Shown: in pieces, positions 1 to 8,850 of the stretch
Layout: each line of letters starts with the position of its first letter
How positions within the stretch are numbered: position 1 is the first letter of the stretch
Assembly: GCF_963675065.1 (NCBI RefSeq)
Contig: NZ_OY775906.1
Span: 1,032,001 to 1,096,000 of the forward strand
Source: an uncultured Draconibacterium sp.
Lineage (GTDB): Bacteria > Bacteroidota > Bacteroidia > Bacteroidales > Prolixibacteraceae
DNA: 64,000 nucleotides
Reading direction: 5' to 3'
Made by a program: the position numbers and the translations under genes
The notes under the pieces: model-generated
The model's database searches: none
Seen by the model: the letters and a program-made list of their open reading frames with translations, nothing else
What the model was told of the DNA's origin: nothing

Positions 1-236
1 GGGTAACCTGTTCGTTTGCAGAAGACTGGACCAGTATAAAAGATGGCAAAGCCTGCATTGTGGTGACCAAAGATGAAGGTATAGTTTTCAAACTGGTTTA
101 CAAACGTTTAGAGGACAGAAAGTTTTTACTGGTTTCGTTAAACCGAAATTATTCGCCTTATGAAATTCCGGTTTCGCAAGTGGTGGAAATGTGGCAATTT
201 GAAACGGTGAACAGTTTTGAGATCGAAAGCGATTAA
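1..236 (+). CDS. C-terminal part of an S24/LexA-like domain transcriptional regulator (5' end outside window)
   Basis: An open frame enters from the left edge (first full codon at position 3) and stops at TAA 234-236, giving the last 77 residues. The peptide contains a beta-rich run around 'GIVFKLVYKR' followed by 'LVSLNRNYSPYEIPVSQVVEMWQFE'-like text. This resembles the end of S24 peptidase-fold domains in Bacteroidota XRE-family regulators, where the VFK lysine is the catalytic base of the LexA/UmuD-type Ser-Lys dyad. The DNA-binding half would lie upstream of the window. It is the only indication of a stress or phage-type regulator here. The family assignment is from remembered motif shape, so it is moderately sure. 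Confidence 0.6.
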   Translation, partial: VTCSFAEDWTSIKDGKACIVVTKDEGIVFKLVYKRLEDRKFLLVSLNRNYSPYEIPVSQVVEMWQFETVNSFEIESD

Positions 237-296
237 GTTTTTAAACCAAAAAGCTAAATTGCTGTCAAAATCAAAATAAACCAAAAATTTCTTACC

Positions 297-1583
297 ATGA
301 AATCTCAGTTCATTCTATTTTCACTTCTTTTTCTTTTTGCTGTTTCAACGAGTAAGGCACAAAGCCAGGCCGACGACAACTGGATGCAGTGGCGTGGTCC
401 GCTTGGTAACGGTGTAGCTATTAAAGCTAATCCTCCGGTTAATTTCAGCGAAACTAAAAACCTAAAATGGAAGACCGCAATACCGGGCAGAGGAAACGCC
501 ACTCCAATCGTTTTTGAAGACAAAATTGTGGTTCTTACAGCTGTTCCAACTGATCCATCTGTCGATCCACAAGCGTCACCCAATGTTGACCACAACTTTA
601 ACGTAATTCTGGTAAACAGAAACGATGGTAGTGTAATTTGGGAGAAAACAGTTGCCACCGAACTACCGGAAGGCAAAATACATGAATTAAGTAGCTGGGC
701 TTCCAACTCTCCCTGCACTGACGGCGAAATGATTTACGCCTACTTCGGATCGATCGGACTTTATTGTCTCGATTTTGACGGAAATATTATCTGGAAACGC
801 GATTTCGGAACAATGGAAAAACGCATGAATTTTGGCGATGGTGCTTCGCCCTACCTATACAAAGACAGGCTTTTTATACAATGGGACCACGAAGGTGATT
901 CGTACTTATATGCGTTGGACAAAAAAAACGGAGAAGACGTTTGGACAATCAAAAGGGACGAACCTACTTCCTGGTCAACTCCTTTTGTTGTTGAGGCCAA
1001 TGGAAAAACACAGGTGATTGTTAGCGGAACCAACAAAATAACTAGTTATGATTACGAAACTGGAGAAACTATCTGGTGGGGAAAGGGATTAACATCCAAT
1101 GTAATTCCGGTGCCGGTTTACGAAAATGGCATTGTATATCTAATGAGCGGTTTCAGAGGTGCGTTTTTAAAAGCCGTCGACCTGGCGAAAGCCAGTGGTG
1201 ATATTACCGATTCTGATGCCATTATCTGGAGCTATGACCAGGATACACCATACACACCCACCCCTTTATTAATGGATGGCAAGCTCTATTTCCTTCGCGG
1301 CAACAATGGCGTTATGACCTGCCTTGATGCAAAAGACGGAAGCGTTCTTTACTCCAAAGAAAGACTGGAAGGAATAAGCTCTATTTTTTCATCTCCTTCG
1401 GGAGCCGATGGAAAAATTTACATTGCTGCGAAAGGAATCTGCTTGGTAGTAAAAGCCGGTGAAGACTTTGAAATTCTGGCATCAAACGAACTGGATGACG
1501 ACTTCCATGCATCGCCTATTTTTGTCGACAACCAGCTAATTTTAAGAGGATTTGAAAGTTTGTATTGTTTTGAAGAAGAATAA
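297..1583 (+). CDS. Secreted PQQ-like beta-propeller repeat protein
   Basis: This 428-residue protein starts with a Sec signal peptide (residues 1-21, cleavage likely after SKA). The rest consists of repeated four-stranded blades with the WxxxL/G-x-W and 'GxxxxLDxxxGxxxW' pattern of PQQ-binding-like (BamB/alcohol dehydrogenase type) propellers, for example 'DGSVIWEK', 'DFDGNIIWKRDFG', 'NGEDVWTIKR' and 'DAKDGSVLYSKE'. No catalytic domain is attached. Such stand-alone propellers are exported and often annotated as BamB-like, but it carries no lipobox, so it is probably periplasmic or surface exposed rather than the BAM lipoprotein. It is a single-gene unit closed by a strong terminator immediately downstream. 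The ATG at 297 fits the signal peptide exactly. The substrate is unknown. Confidence 0.85.
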   Translation: MKSQFILFSLLFLFAVSTSKAQSQADDNWMQWRGPLGNGVAIKANPPVNFSETKNLKWKTAIPGRGNATPIVFEDKIVVLTAVPTDPSVDPQASPNVDHNFNVILVNRNDGSVIWEKTVATELPEGKIHELSSWASNSPCTDGEMIYAYFGSIGLYCLDFDGNIIWKRDFGTMEKRMNFGDGASPYLYKDRLFIQWDHEGDSYLYALDKKNGEDVWTIKRDEPTSWSTPFVVEANGKTQVIVSGTNKITSYDYETGETIWWGKGLTSNVIPVPVYENGIVYLMSGFRGAFLKAVDLAKASGDITDSDAIIWSYDQDTPYTPTPLLMDGKLYFLRGNNGVMTCLDAKDGSVLYSKERLEGISSIFSSPSGADGKIYIAAKGICLVVKAGEDFEILASNELDDDFHASPIFVDNQLILRGFESLYCFEEE

Positions 1584-1602
1584 ATTAAGCTCTTGATAAA
1601 TA

Positions 1603-1643
1603 AAATGGCGGAAACTCGAATTGATAAGTTTCCGCCATTTTTT
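1603..1643 (+). terminator. Rho-independent terminator of the beta-propeller gene
   Basis: A perfect 14-bp stem, AAATGGCGGAAACT (1603-1616) with AGTTTCCGCCATTT (1627-1640), is followed by a T run. It lies 20 bases after the stop codon. Confidence 0.9.
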
Positions 1644-1751
1644 ATTTAATAAATGATATTTACTGAACAGGCTCCGGAACAGCAGCATAACCACCTTATT
1701 TGAAACCAAAAAAGTTATTATTTTCAATAGGAAGAGCGAAAATCATTGACA

Positions 1752-1790
1752 TAAAAAAGCCTGCTTTCGTATTTCTACAAAAACAGGCTT
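1752..1790 (-). terminator. Probable terminator for the minus strand (hsp20 transcript)
   Basis: A 7-bp stem AAGCCTG/CAGGCTT (1757-1763 with 1784-1790) is followed on the minus strand by six T's (1753-1758). Its orientation fits the hsp20 transcript, but the 268-bp inverted-repeat element now lies between gene and terminator. Confidence 0.55.
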
Positions 1791-1811
1791 GTGCATTATT
1801 AACTTTCCTAT

Positions 1812-2079
1812 CAACCTGAGGTCGATTTTAAAATATTTTCACAGAAAGTCTTAATTACATCAGATTTGTATTTTTAATTCTGCAGTAATAGCGGGTTATT
1901 TCAAAGAATTTAAAATGCAAAGATGGTGTGAGAAGGACTTTCCTTTAAGGCTTTGCTTTTTTTGCCATAAACTTCCCCCAATTTTCTTGTATTATCCCGA
2001 TAGTACTTCGAAAACCGGTGAAAGTTTCTGACTAAAAATAGCTAAAGCTGTGAACTATTTTGAAATCGACCTCAGGTTG
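1812..2079. mobile_element. 268-bp segment bounded by about 32-bp terminal inverted repeats (MITE-like)
   Basis: The left arm 1812-1844 begins CAACCTGAGGTCGATTT. The right arm 2048-2079 ends in its reverse complement AAATCGACCTCAGGTTG, and the match continues inward to TTCACAG/CTGTGAA with one substitution and one short length difference. The interior has no open frame of note. The size and long terminal inverted repeats are those of a non-autonomous insertion element. I could not find a clear target-site duplication at the arm ends, so an imperfectly preserved element or a giant hairpin are alternatives. It ends 10 bases after the hsp20 stop codon. Confidence 0.55.
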
Positions 2080-2089
2080 TCAAAACCAA

Positions 2090-2536
2090 TTATGACACTT
2101 TAATTTCAACAGGCTCTTTCTCAAGCGCTTCTTCTTTCTTTGGAAGTTCAATATTTAGAATTCCATTTTCAAATTTCGCGCGAATTTTATCTGCATCAAC
2201 CGATTTTGGCAAGCGATATTTCTTTTCGAAACTTTTAGCGCTAAACTCGCGATGAGCATATTTGTAGGCCTCGTCGTTTTCCTTTTCTTCTTTCTCAACC
2301 TTAACGGTCAATACATTTTTGTGAACATTTAGCTGAAGATCTTCTTTTACAAAACCTGGCAATAATACTTCAACCTTAAATTCTTTTTCTGTTTCAAAAA
2401 TGTTGGTTGCAGGCGATATACCACCATTGCTCACATAGTTTTCCTGGTAATCATTTTTCAGGAAATTGTTAAATAATTCATCTACTAAAGTTCTGTTTAC
2501 GTTGTAACGTGGGTTTTCAAATCTTACTAAATTCAT
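2090..2536 (-). CDS. Hsp20/alpha-crystallin family small heat-shock protein
   Basis: This 148-residue cytoplasmic chaperone has the normal length for bacterial IbpA/Hsp20 proteins. An N-terminal arm (about 1-40) precedes an alpha-crystallin domain (about 41-135) with 'FKVEVLLPGFVKEDLQLNVHKNVLTV' and the family hallmark 'RAKFENGILNIELPKKE' (the GxLxxxxP block). It is expected to hold unfolding proteins as an ATP-independent oligomer. The start is well marked: a true Shine-Dalgarno AGGAGG lies 7-12 bases upstream (complement of 2544-2549), which is unusual for this phylum and suggests strong translation. No sigma-32-type promoter was recognised. An inverted-repeat element sits directly downstream. 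Confidence 0.95.
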   Translation of the reverse strand: MNLVRFENPRYNVNRTLVDELFNNFLKNDYQENYVSNGGISPATNIFETEKEFKVEVLLPGFVKEDLQLNVHKNVLTVKVEKEEKENDEAYKYAHREFSAKSFEKKYRLPKSVDADKIRAKFENGILNIELPKKEEALEKEPVEIKVS

Positions 2537-2763
2537 GACTTTTCCTCCTAATATTTTTAATTCTCTTGTTAAAATTTTGTTTTCAAATTACTGCTAGCCA
2601 TAAATCAATTCCTGTTCCAACAAACTTTTCCGACCGATCTTGTCATTTTTGCCTTTTAAAAATGCGTCAATATGTCTACTTTGTTATCTTAAACATGTCG
2701 ATTTGACATCACCTACAGCTTTCTAGATATATAATCCACAGCAATCAAAGCTGAAAATATTGT

Positions 2764-2771
2764 TACCTTTG
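2764..2771 (+). promoter_or_regulatory. Bacteroidota-type -7 box upstream of trmD
   Basis: TACCTTTG matches TAnnTTTG exactly and lies 18 bases before the ATG at 2790. Its position argues against the upstream TTG at 2760 as start codon, because that start would lie inside the promoter. No clear -33 TTG was seen. Confidence 0.6.
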
Positions 2772-2789
2772 CGCAAAATTTTTCAAGAA

Positions 2790-3482
2790 ATGAGGATTGA
2801 TATTATAACAGTTTTGCCGGAAATTATTGAAAGTCCGTTTAGTCATTCAATTATTAAGCGGGCACAGGATAAAGGGCTGGCAGAAATCCATATTCACAAT
2901 TTGCGCGATTTTTCGGAAGACAAACACCGACGTGTTGATGATTATTCGTTTGGCAAGGGTGCAGGCATGGTAATGGCAATTCAACCGATTGAAAAAGCTA
3001 TTGAAACATTAAAAGCCGAGCGTGATTATGATGAGATAATTTTTACTACACCCGATGGAGGAGTTTTTGATCAACAGGAAGCCAATAAACTCTCGCTAAA
3101 GAAGAATTTAATCATTCTTTGTGGTCATTATAAAGGTATTGATCAGCGAATTCGGGACACTTACATCACTAAAGAAATATCGGTTGGCGATTTTGTGTTG
3201 ACCGGTGGCGAACTTGCCGCAGCAATAATAACGGATGCCGTCGTTCGCCTATTGCCAGGAGTGCTTTCCGATGAAACTTCGGCCCTCACCGATTCATTCC
3301 AGGACCACCTGTTAAGTCCACCGATCTATACACGCCCGGCTGAATATAAAGGCATGAAAGTTCCTGAAGTTTTACGCAGTGGGAACGATAAACTGGTTGA
3401 CGACTGGAAACATGATCAAGCCATTAAACGCACAAAAAAATTACGTCCCGACTTGTACAAAAAATACTTAGGAGAAGAATAA
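2790..3482 (+). CDS. trmD: tRNA (guanine-N1-)-methyltransferase TrmD
   Basis: TrmD is a SPOUT-class enzyme that methylates G37 at N1 next to the anticodon using S-adenosylmethionine and prevents +1 frameshifting. The 230-residue product begins with the canonical 'MRIDIITVLPE'. It contains 'FGKGAGMVM', the 'LCGHYKGIDQRI' segment, the knot-forming 'SVGDFVLTGGELAAAIITDAVVRLLPGVL' region, and the C-terminal 'SPPIYTRPAEYKGMKVPEVLRSGN' block that binds tRNA. The ATG at 2790 was chosen over an in-frame TTG 30 bases earlier because the family N-terminus begins here and a promoter -7 box occupies the gap. It is followed after 3 bases by an M14-type peptidase gene and is probably co-transcribed with it. 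The usual neighbours rpsP and rimM are absent. Confidence 0.97.
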   Translation: MRIDIITVLPEIIESPFSHSIIKRAQDKGLAEIHIHNLRDFSEDKHRRVDDYSFGKGAGMVMAIQPIEKAIETLKAERDYDEIIFTTPDGGVFDQQEANKLSLKKNLIILCGHYKGIDQRIRDTYITKEISVGDFVLTGGELAAAIITDAVVRLLPGVLSDETSALTDSFQDHLLSPPIYTRPAEYKGMKVPEVLRSGNDKLVDDWKHDQAIKRTKKLRPDLYKKYLGEE

Positions 3483-3485
3483 TTT

Positions 3486-4115
3486 ATGCCACACGCAGCG
3501 CCATTCAACACAATTGAAGTTGTTAAAAGAACCTCGAACCACACTGATGCCAAAAACATTCTGATAATTGGTGTTTTTCATGGGGAAGAACCTCAGGGAG
3601 AATATGTAATTAACAGATATCTTGAAAACGGAAATCTTTCTGACACAAAAAATCATTTGTTTTTTATTCCCTGTTTAAATCCCTGGGGAAAAGAGCGTGG
3701 TGTTCGGGGAAACCAAAACGGCGTTGATTTAAACCGCAACTACCCCACTAAAAACTGGATTGAAACCGAGAAGGATGAAAACTATTCGGGTCAAAACCCA
3801 GCTTCGGAAATCGTAACTCAGCAAATGATCGATTTACTTGAAGAATTAAAACCAGAGATAATTCTTACACTTCATGCCCCATTAAAATGTGTGAACTATG
3901 ATGGCCCGGCAAAAGAGCTCGCTGATAAAATAGCTGAATTCTGTGAATATCCGGTAATTGCCGATTTGGGTTACCCTACTCCGGGATCGTTTGGAACTTA
4001 TTGCGGCATTGAAAGAAGTATTCCAACCGTTACGCTTGAATACGACGATAAAGAAGATTACGAAAGCATTTATAAGAAAACAGAGAAAATTTTTGACTGG
4101 CTGGCTGTTTATTAG
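3486..4115 (+). CDS. M14-family zinc carboxypeptidase, murein peptide amidase (MpaA)-like
   Basis: This 209-residue protein has no signal peptide and so is probably cytoplasmic. It shows the M14 zinc site: 'GVFHGEEP' (the HxxE zinc ligands), 'NGVDLNRNYP' (substrate-binding Asn-Arg), 'ILTLHAP' (third zinc ligand His), and 'TVTLEYDD' near the C-terminus with the catalytic Glu. The short length and intracellular location resemble E. coli MpaA, which cleaves the gamma-D-Glu-meso-diaminopimelate bond of recycled murein peptides. That function is inferred, and an aspartoacylase-like hydrolase is the alternative. It sits 3 bases after trmD on the same strand, so it is probably translated from the trmD transcript. 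Confidence 0.8.
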   Translation: MPHAAPFNTIEVVKRTSNHTDAKNILIIGVFHGEEPQGEYVINRYLENGNLSDTKNHLFFIPCLNPWGKERGVRGNQNGVDLNRNYPTKNWIETEKDENYSGQNPASEIVTQQMIDLLEELKPEIILTLHAPLKCVNYDGPAKELADKIAEFCEYPVIADLGYPTPGSFGTYCGIERSIPTVTLEYDDKEDYESIYKKTEKIFDWLAVY

Positions 4116-4186
4116 TTTACAGTCTAGGTAACCAGTTTCAATTACTCCGTCCCGCTTCGAGCATCGCACTTCAAACTTCGAACTTC

Positions 4187-7036
4187 CTAAAACCTTCTGC
4201 AAATTCCCCGATAGGCACAGTACTCACACTTTTTATCGTGCTCGGTTTGTGCAAACTCATTGTCTACTGAAAATATTTCAGCAACTAAACCGGCCAATTC
4301 ACCTTCAAATTCTTCAGCAACTTCATCAAAGAAGAAATCTTTATTACTCATCTTTACCGCTGCCTCAAAATTTTCTGCAAACAAACTCCGAAGCGGATAA
4401 ATTGCTGCCTGAATTTCAGCCGAATTCGTTTCCCTGGCTAATCCCCATGAATAGATCAAAGCCTGTAAAATCTCCTTTTTAGGATCTTTCGCATCGCGCT
4501 CAAAAAGATCTTCAACCTTGTAAAACTTTGTCGTTTTTACATTTCCGGTTTTATAATCAAGTACGCGGGTTACGCCATCAGCACGGTCAACCCGGTCGAT
4601 CATACCACCAACACATATTTTATTATCGCCCGCATTTATCCATCTTTTGTAGCGCTGTTCCAGACTAACAACGGTAAATGGCGCCATTTCCTTATCAATT
4701 TTCAAAAGCTGTCGCAAATAGGTTATGGCATTTTCGAAAATCAGCAAGGTTTTCCCTTCCAGCTTTATTTCTCCTTTTAGCGGAAGTTTCTTTTTCAAAT
4801 AATGTACAGCAATCTGCTTGGTCACTTCATTTTCCAGCCAAACGCGGTCTTTTTGAATTTTCTCGATATTACTTTTTTCAACGACTCTGCCCACATAGGG
4901 CTTATACAACTCCTCCAACGTATCGTGAAAAATATTTCCGAAAACAACGCCGTCAATTTCCTCTTTTACCTCCTCCGGCTCCGGCAAACGAACCACATAC
5001 TGATAGTAAAATTTCAACTTACAATTCAAGTAGGTATTAATTGCACTTGGAGAAAGTGGGTGATCCTCCGAATTATTCGCCAGCAATTTCGCTACTATTT
5101 CTCTCGAACTTTTTATGCGAATCTCCTCCACCGGATCGTTGGAAAACGAAAAATCGAGGTTCAGCATAGCCGGTTTATGCACCGAATCGTATTGCAACTG
5201 GTAACCATAACGGCTGAGTTCGCCGGTGCCGATTCCCTCTTTTACAACACTATAAGTAGCCGTAATATTTTTTGCCCGCTGAACAAGACGATAGTAATAA
5301 TAAGCATACATAGCGTCCTGTTCGTCGATACCCGGTAATCCAAATCCCAAACGTATATTAAACGGAATAAACGATGGCGCAGTGAATTTACGTGGCCATT
5401 TATTTTCGTTCAATCCAAGAATTATCAGGTTTTCAAAATCCAGACAACGGGTTTCCAGAATCCCCATCACCTGCATACCACTTAAGGGTTCGCCTTCAAA
5501 AGCCACTGACACTTGTCCGAGGTACTGTGAAAACAACCTAAAATAAACAGCCTCGCTGATTTCACGCTGCTGCTCACTCAACACATCATCAACAACGGCT
5601 TTTAGCTTTTCAATCGCTTGATAAATGGAATATATCAGCTCTAAAAGCATCGCATTGTCAATTGCACTCTGTTTTAAATGACCATAAAAAGCAGCAAGCA
5701 CATTTAAAAAGTACTCGCTGTAATCCGCCGTTTTTTCCGGCAGTGTAAATATCTGTTTGTGTAATGGCGAAAAGTCAATCTCTGCCAGCGGCACCGTAAT
5801 CCGGTTGTAATTTTTCAACTGGTTAATGTACCCTTTACAAGCCTCACTCGCAGTGTCACCCAACAGCTGATGATTCAAAACATCGGTTACATAACGGTAA
5901 TAAGCCACAAAATTATCGCCTTCTTTTCGCTTGTTTTTCAGCAGCGTTACCAGTAACATTAAAAAGCCGTAAACAACCGAATTACGCACCGAATAACCCA
6001 TCGTAACATTTACCTTGTCGATATTTGCAGGGACCGCTCCAAGTGCCGAAAACAACAAACTTTCATCGGCCAACACAATCGCCGTATTATCGAACTCCTT
6101 TTTATATGACTTTTTTGTCTCATCCAGAAAATTAGGAATTTGTTGCGCCTGTCCGTATACCGACGAAACAGCAACCATTTTCATATTTTTGGGTTTGGAG
6201 AAACAGGTTTTATCCAGTTCAAAATCTTCAGGTTGAGGAAATTCAATCAGGTTACTTCGCAAAAAATGACCTGCTTCATTTTGTTTGTCGCTGAGATACG
6301 ACTCATCGTAATCCCATAAAAACTCCGCTTTCCCCAATCTTTGCAGATACTTGAAAAATTGTTTCTCGCAAGCGTTAAGCGCATTCAATCCTACGATATA
6401 ATATTTTTTAAAAGTAAATTCCTTTTCTTCACTTTCCAGATTTTCAGCCACTTCCCGATCCTGCATTCCGGGGTAAGCCAGTTGTTTTTCGGCCAGCTGC
6501 TGTTTAAAATCCTGGTAAACGGGATACAACTTATCCCAAATGGATATATATTTTTCCTTAAACCCCATTTTATCCACGACCGCCATGCTTCCCCAAAACT
6601 GCTCCAGCGCCTTTTTCTGCTCGTCGGTGAGGTAATCAAAAACCGATTCAATTTCTTTCAGATCGGAAACATTGGTAAACAAATCTTTGGCTTTTACGAG
6701 GTAACGATCGATATCATTAAAATCGGCCAGCAGAATTTCGCCCCAAAAATAAAATTCATCAAAGGTTTCAGTGGTTTTAGTATGCTTCAGAAATACATCA
6801 TAAAGTAAAGAAATCATCTGTAACTTCTCGCCTTTTTGCATGGACGAATACGATGCCATCAATTCATTTATCGTGGTCGTATTGGGACCAATCGCCGCAC
6901 CATCAACAGTTTTCTGCAAATAATGGGTAAAGAAAACACCGGCTCTGCGATTAGGAAAAACCACACACAGATCCTTTAACTCGTTTTGATGTTTTTGATA
7001 AATAAATTTAGCGCATTGCGAGAGAAATCGTTCCAT
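4187..7036 (-). CDS. AddB-like PD-(D/E)XK nuclease family protein with Fe-S cysteines
   Basis: The 949-residue protein has an inactive-helicase-like N-terminal part (starting 'MERFLSQCAKFIYQKHQ', with 'CVVFPNRRAGVFF' as a walker-like segment). Its C-terminal RecB-type nuclease begins near residue 660 with 'SPSAINTYLNCKLKFYY'. Nuclease residues are visible in 'GGMIDRV' and 'LDYKTGN' (Asp and Lys of the active site, about 815-830). Four cysteines, one in 'LNCK' (about 672) and three in 'CEYCAYRGIC' at the very end, match the iron-sulfur staple of AddB/RecB-type nucleases. The family pairs with a UvrD-like AddA helicase for double-strand break resection. The partner is usually adjacent in Bacteroidota, but no such gene is in this window. 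It is transcribed divergently from ggt. Confidence 0.88.
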   Translation of the reverse strand: MERFLSQCAKFIYQKHQNELKDLCVVFPNRRAGVFFTHYLQKTVDGAAIGPNTTTINELMASYSSMQKGEKLQMISLLYDVFLKHTKTTETFDEFYFWGEILLADFNDIDRYLVKAKDLFTNVSDLKEIESVFDYLTDEQKKALEQFWGSMAVVDKMGFKEKYISIWDKLYPVYQDFKQQLAEKQLAYPGMQDREVAENLESEEKEFTFKKYYIVGLNALNACEKQFFKYLQRLGKAEFLWDYDESYLSDKQNEAGHFLRSNLIEFPQPEDFELDKTCFSKPKNMKMVAVSSVYGQAQQIPNFLDETKKSYKKEFDNTAIVLADESLLFSALGAVPANIDKVNVTMGYSVRNSVVYGFLMLLVTLLKNKRKEGDNFVAYYRYVTDVLNHQLLGDTASEACKGYINQLKNYNRITVPLAEIDFSPLHKQIFTLPEKTADYSEYFLNVLAAFYGHLKQSAIDNAMLLELIYSIYQAIEKLKAVVDDVLSEQQREISEAVYFRLFSQYLGQVSVAFEGEPLSGMQVMGILETRCLDFENLIILGLNENKWPRKFTAPSFIPFNIRLGFGLPGIDEQDAMYAYYYYRLVQRAKNITATYSVVKEGIGTGELSRYGYQLQYDSVHKPAMLNLDFSFSNDPVEEIRIKSSREIVAKLLANNSEDHPLSPSAINTYLNCKLKFYYQYVVRLPEPEEVKEEIDGVVFGNIFHDTLEELYKPYVGRVVEKSNIEKIQKDRVWLENEVTKQIAVHYLKKKLPLKGEIKLEGKTLLIFENAITYLRQLLKIDKEMAPFTVVSLEQRYKRWINAGDNKICVGGMIDRVDRADGVTRVLDYKTGNVKTTKFYKVEDLFERDAKDPKKEILQALIYSWGLARETNSAEIQAAIYPLRSLFAENFEAAVKMSNKDFFFDEVAEEFEGELAGLVAEIFSVDNEFAQTEHDKKCEYCAYRGICRRF

Positions 7037-7164
7037 ACTTCATTTCAAAGTTCAGGGCTTAAAGTTCATAGTTTAGCCTGAATAAACAAGAAATTGATGC
7101 AATAAAATTTTCTTAAATTAGAGCTTTCGTAATAAGTTTATCTCATAAATCATTCTTTCACAAT

Positions 7165-8850
7165 ATGAAAAAAATTGCACTGTCACTTTTCTCAATCATT
7201 TTAGCCTTTCAGGTATTTGCACAAGACCGCATAACAGGCCTCCCTTTTGCCACACGCAGCGAGGTAATTGCACAAAATGGAATGGCTTGTACCAGTCAGC
7301 CACTGGCTACGCAGGCTGCACTCGACATTTTAAAAGCCGGCGGGAATGCCATTGACGCAGCCATTGCCGCCAATGCGGTTTTAGGCTTAGTTGAACCAAC
7401 CGGAAACGGCATGGGAGGCGATTTGTTTGCCATCGTTTGGGATGCCAAAACAAAAAAACTATATGGCTTAAATGCCAGCGGCCGTTCGCCCTATGAATTA
7501 ACGCTTAATTATTTTAAGGAAAATGGCTACGAAAAAATTCCGTCGCACGGACCGCTGCCCGTTTCAGTACCGGGATGTGTTGACGGCTGGTTTGAACTCC
7601 ATAATAAATTTGGAAGTCTGCCAATGAAAGAAGTCTTAAATCCCGCCATTTCTTATGCCGAAAACGGATTTCCGTTAACCGAACTTATTGCTTATTACTG
7701 GGGGCGCAGTGCCTTTTTAAGTCAATACTCCGGTTTTGAAGAGATTTTTATGCCCAATGGAAAAGCGCCTAAAAAAGGTGAAGTATTTAAAAATCCATAC
7801 CTGGCAAATACTTTTAAACTGATTGCGGATCAAGGCCGCGATGTATTTTATAAAGGCGAAATTGCCGAAAAAATCGTGAGATATGTACGCGAGCAAGGTG
7901 GTTTTTTAAGCATGAAAGACTTTGAAGACCATCATTCCGAATGGGTGGAGCCAATTTCTACCAACTACCGTGGTTATGATGTTTGGGAACTACCTCCTAA
8001 CGGACAGGGAACGGCCGTTTTACAAATGTTGAATATCCTGGAGAATTACGATATCGCCGGTATGGGATTTGGCTCACCAGAATACATGCATCATTTTATT
8101 GAAGCGAAAAAGCTGGCGTATGAAGACCGCGCAAAATATTACTCCGACATGGATTTTAATAATCTGCCGATTGAAGAACTGATCTCAAAAGAGTACGGCA
8201 AAGAAAGAGCAGCATTACTTAATGAAAACCGTGCAGCACGCTCCTATCCTGCAGGAGAGCTGGAACAGGGGAACACCATTTATTTGACAACTGCCGATAA
8301 AGACGGCAACATGGTTTCACTTATACAAAGTAATTACCGCGGTATGGGATCAGGAATGACACCCGGGAAACTGGGATTTATACTACAAGACCGTGGTGAA
8401 TTGTTTGCGCTTGAAGAAGGACATATGAATGTTTACGAACCACACAAACGTCCGTTCCATACGATAATTCCTGCATTTATTACAAAAGATGGCGAACCCT
8501 ATATAAGCTTTGGGTTAATGGGTGGCGCCATGCAACCACAGGGTCATGTACAAATAGTCTGCAACCTGATCGATTTTGGGATGAACCTGCAGGAAGCCGG
8601 TGATGCTCCGCGAATAAGCCACGACGGCTCGAGCCAGCCAACCGGCGAAAAGATGGCCGACGGCGGTCGCGTTTCGCTAGAGAGTGGCTTTGAATACCAA
8701 ACCATTCGCGAATTAATGAGCAAAGGACACCGTATTGGTTATGCGCTTGGACCCTACGGCGGATACCAGGCGATTATGTGGGACAAAGAAAATAAAGTAT
8801 ACTACGGCGCTTCAGAATCGAGAAAAGACGGGCAAGCGGCCGGATTTTAA
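7165..8850 (+). CDS. ggt: Gamma-glutamyltransferase (gamma-glutamyl transpeptidase)
   Basis: This is a 561-residue secreted N-terminal-nucleophile hydrolase of normal family length with a signal peptide (residues 1-19, cleavage after FAQ). It has the early glycine-rich region 'AGGNAIDAAIAANAVLGLVEPTGNGMGGD' typical of the large subunit. The autoprocessing site sits at 'GNTIYLTTADKDGNMVS', where Thr371 is the predicted nucleophile and new N-terminus of the small subunit. Downstream, 'GMTPGKLGFILQDRG' and 'PHKRPFHTIIPAF' are substrate-pocket segments. Such enzymes hydrolyse gamma-glutamyl peptides such as glutathione in the periplasm. It lies 614 bases upstream of a SusC/SusD pair on the same strand. 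The spacing argues for a separate promoter, though a shared role in peptide uptake is possible. Confidence 0.93.
   Translation: MKKIALSLFSIILAFQVFAQDRITGLPFATRSEVIAQNGMACTSQPLATQAALDILKAGGNAIDAAIAANAVLGLVEPTGNGMGGDLFAIVWDAKTKKLYGLNASGRSPYELTLNYFKENGYEKIPSHGPLPVSVPGCVDGWFELHNKFGSLPMKEVLNPAISYAENGFPLTELIAYYWGRSAFLSQYSGFEEIFMPNGKAPKKGEVFKNPYLANTFKLIADQGRDVFYKGEIAEKIVRYVREQGGFLSMKDFEDHHSEWVEPISTNYRGYDVWELPPNGQGTAVLQMLNILENYDIAGMGFGSPEYMHHFIEAKKLAYEDRAKYYSDMDFNNLPIEELISKEYGKERAALLNENRAARSYPAGELEQGNTIYLTTADKDGNMVSLIQSNYRGMGSGMTPGKLGFILQDRGELFALEEGHMNVYEPHKRPFHTIIPAFITKDGEPYISFGLMGGAMQPQGHVQIVCNLIDFGMNLQEAGDAPRISHDGSSQPTGEKMADGGRVSLESGFEYQTIRELMSKGHRIGYALGPYGGYQAIMWDKENKVYYGASESRKDGQAAGF

Noticed and set aside
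2760..2789. TTG at 2760 as the start of trmD
   Set aside because: The added ten residues are unlike TrmD, and an exact TAnnTTTG box overlaps this stretch.
4678..5338. Two long plus-strand ORFs opposite the AddB-like nuclease
   Set aside because: They are shadows of the minus-strand coding sequence, with no family features and mixed low-complexity translation.
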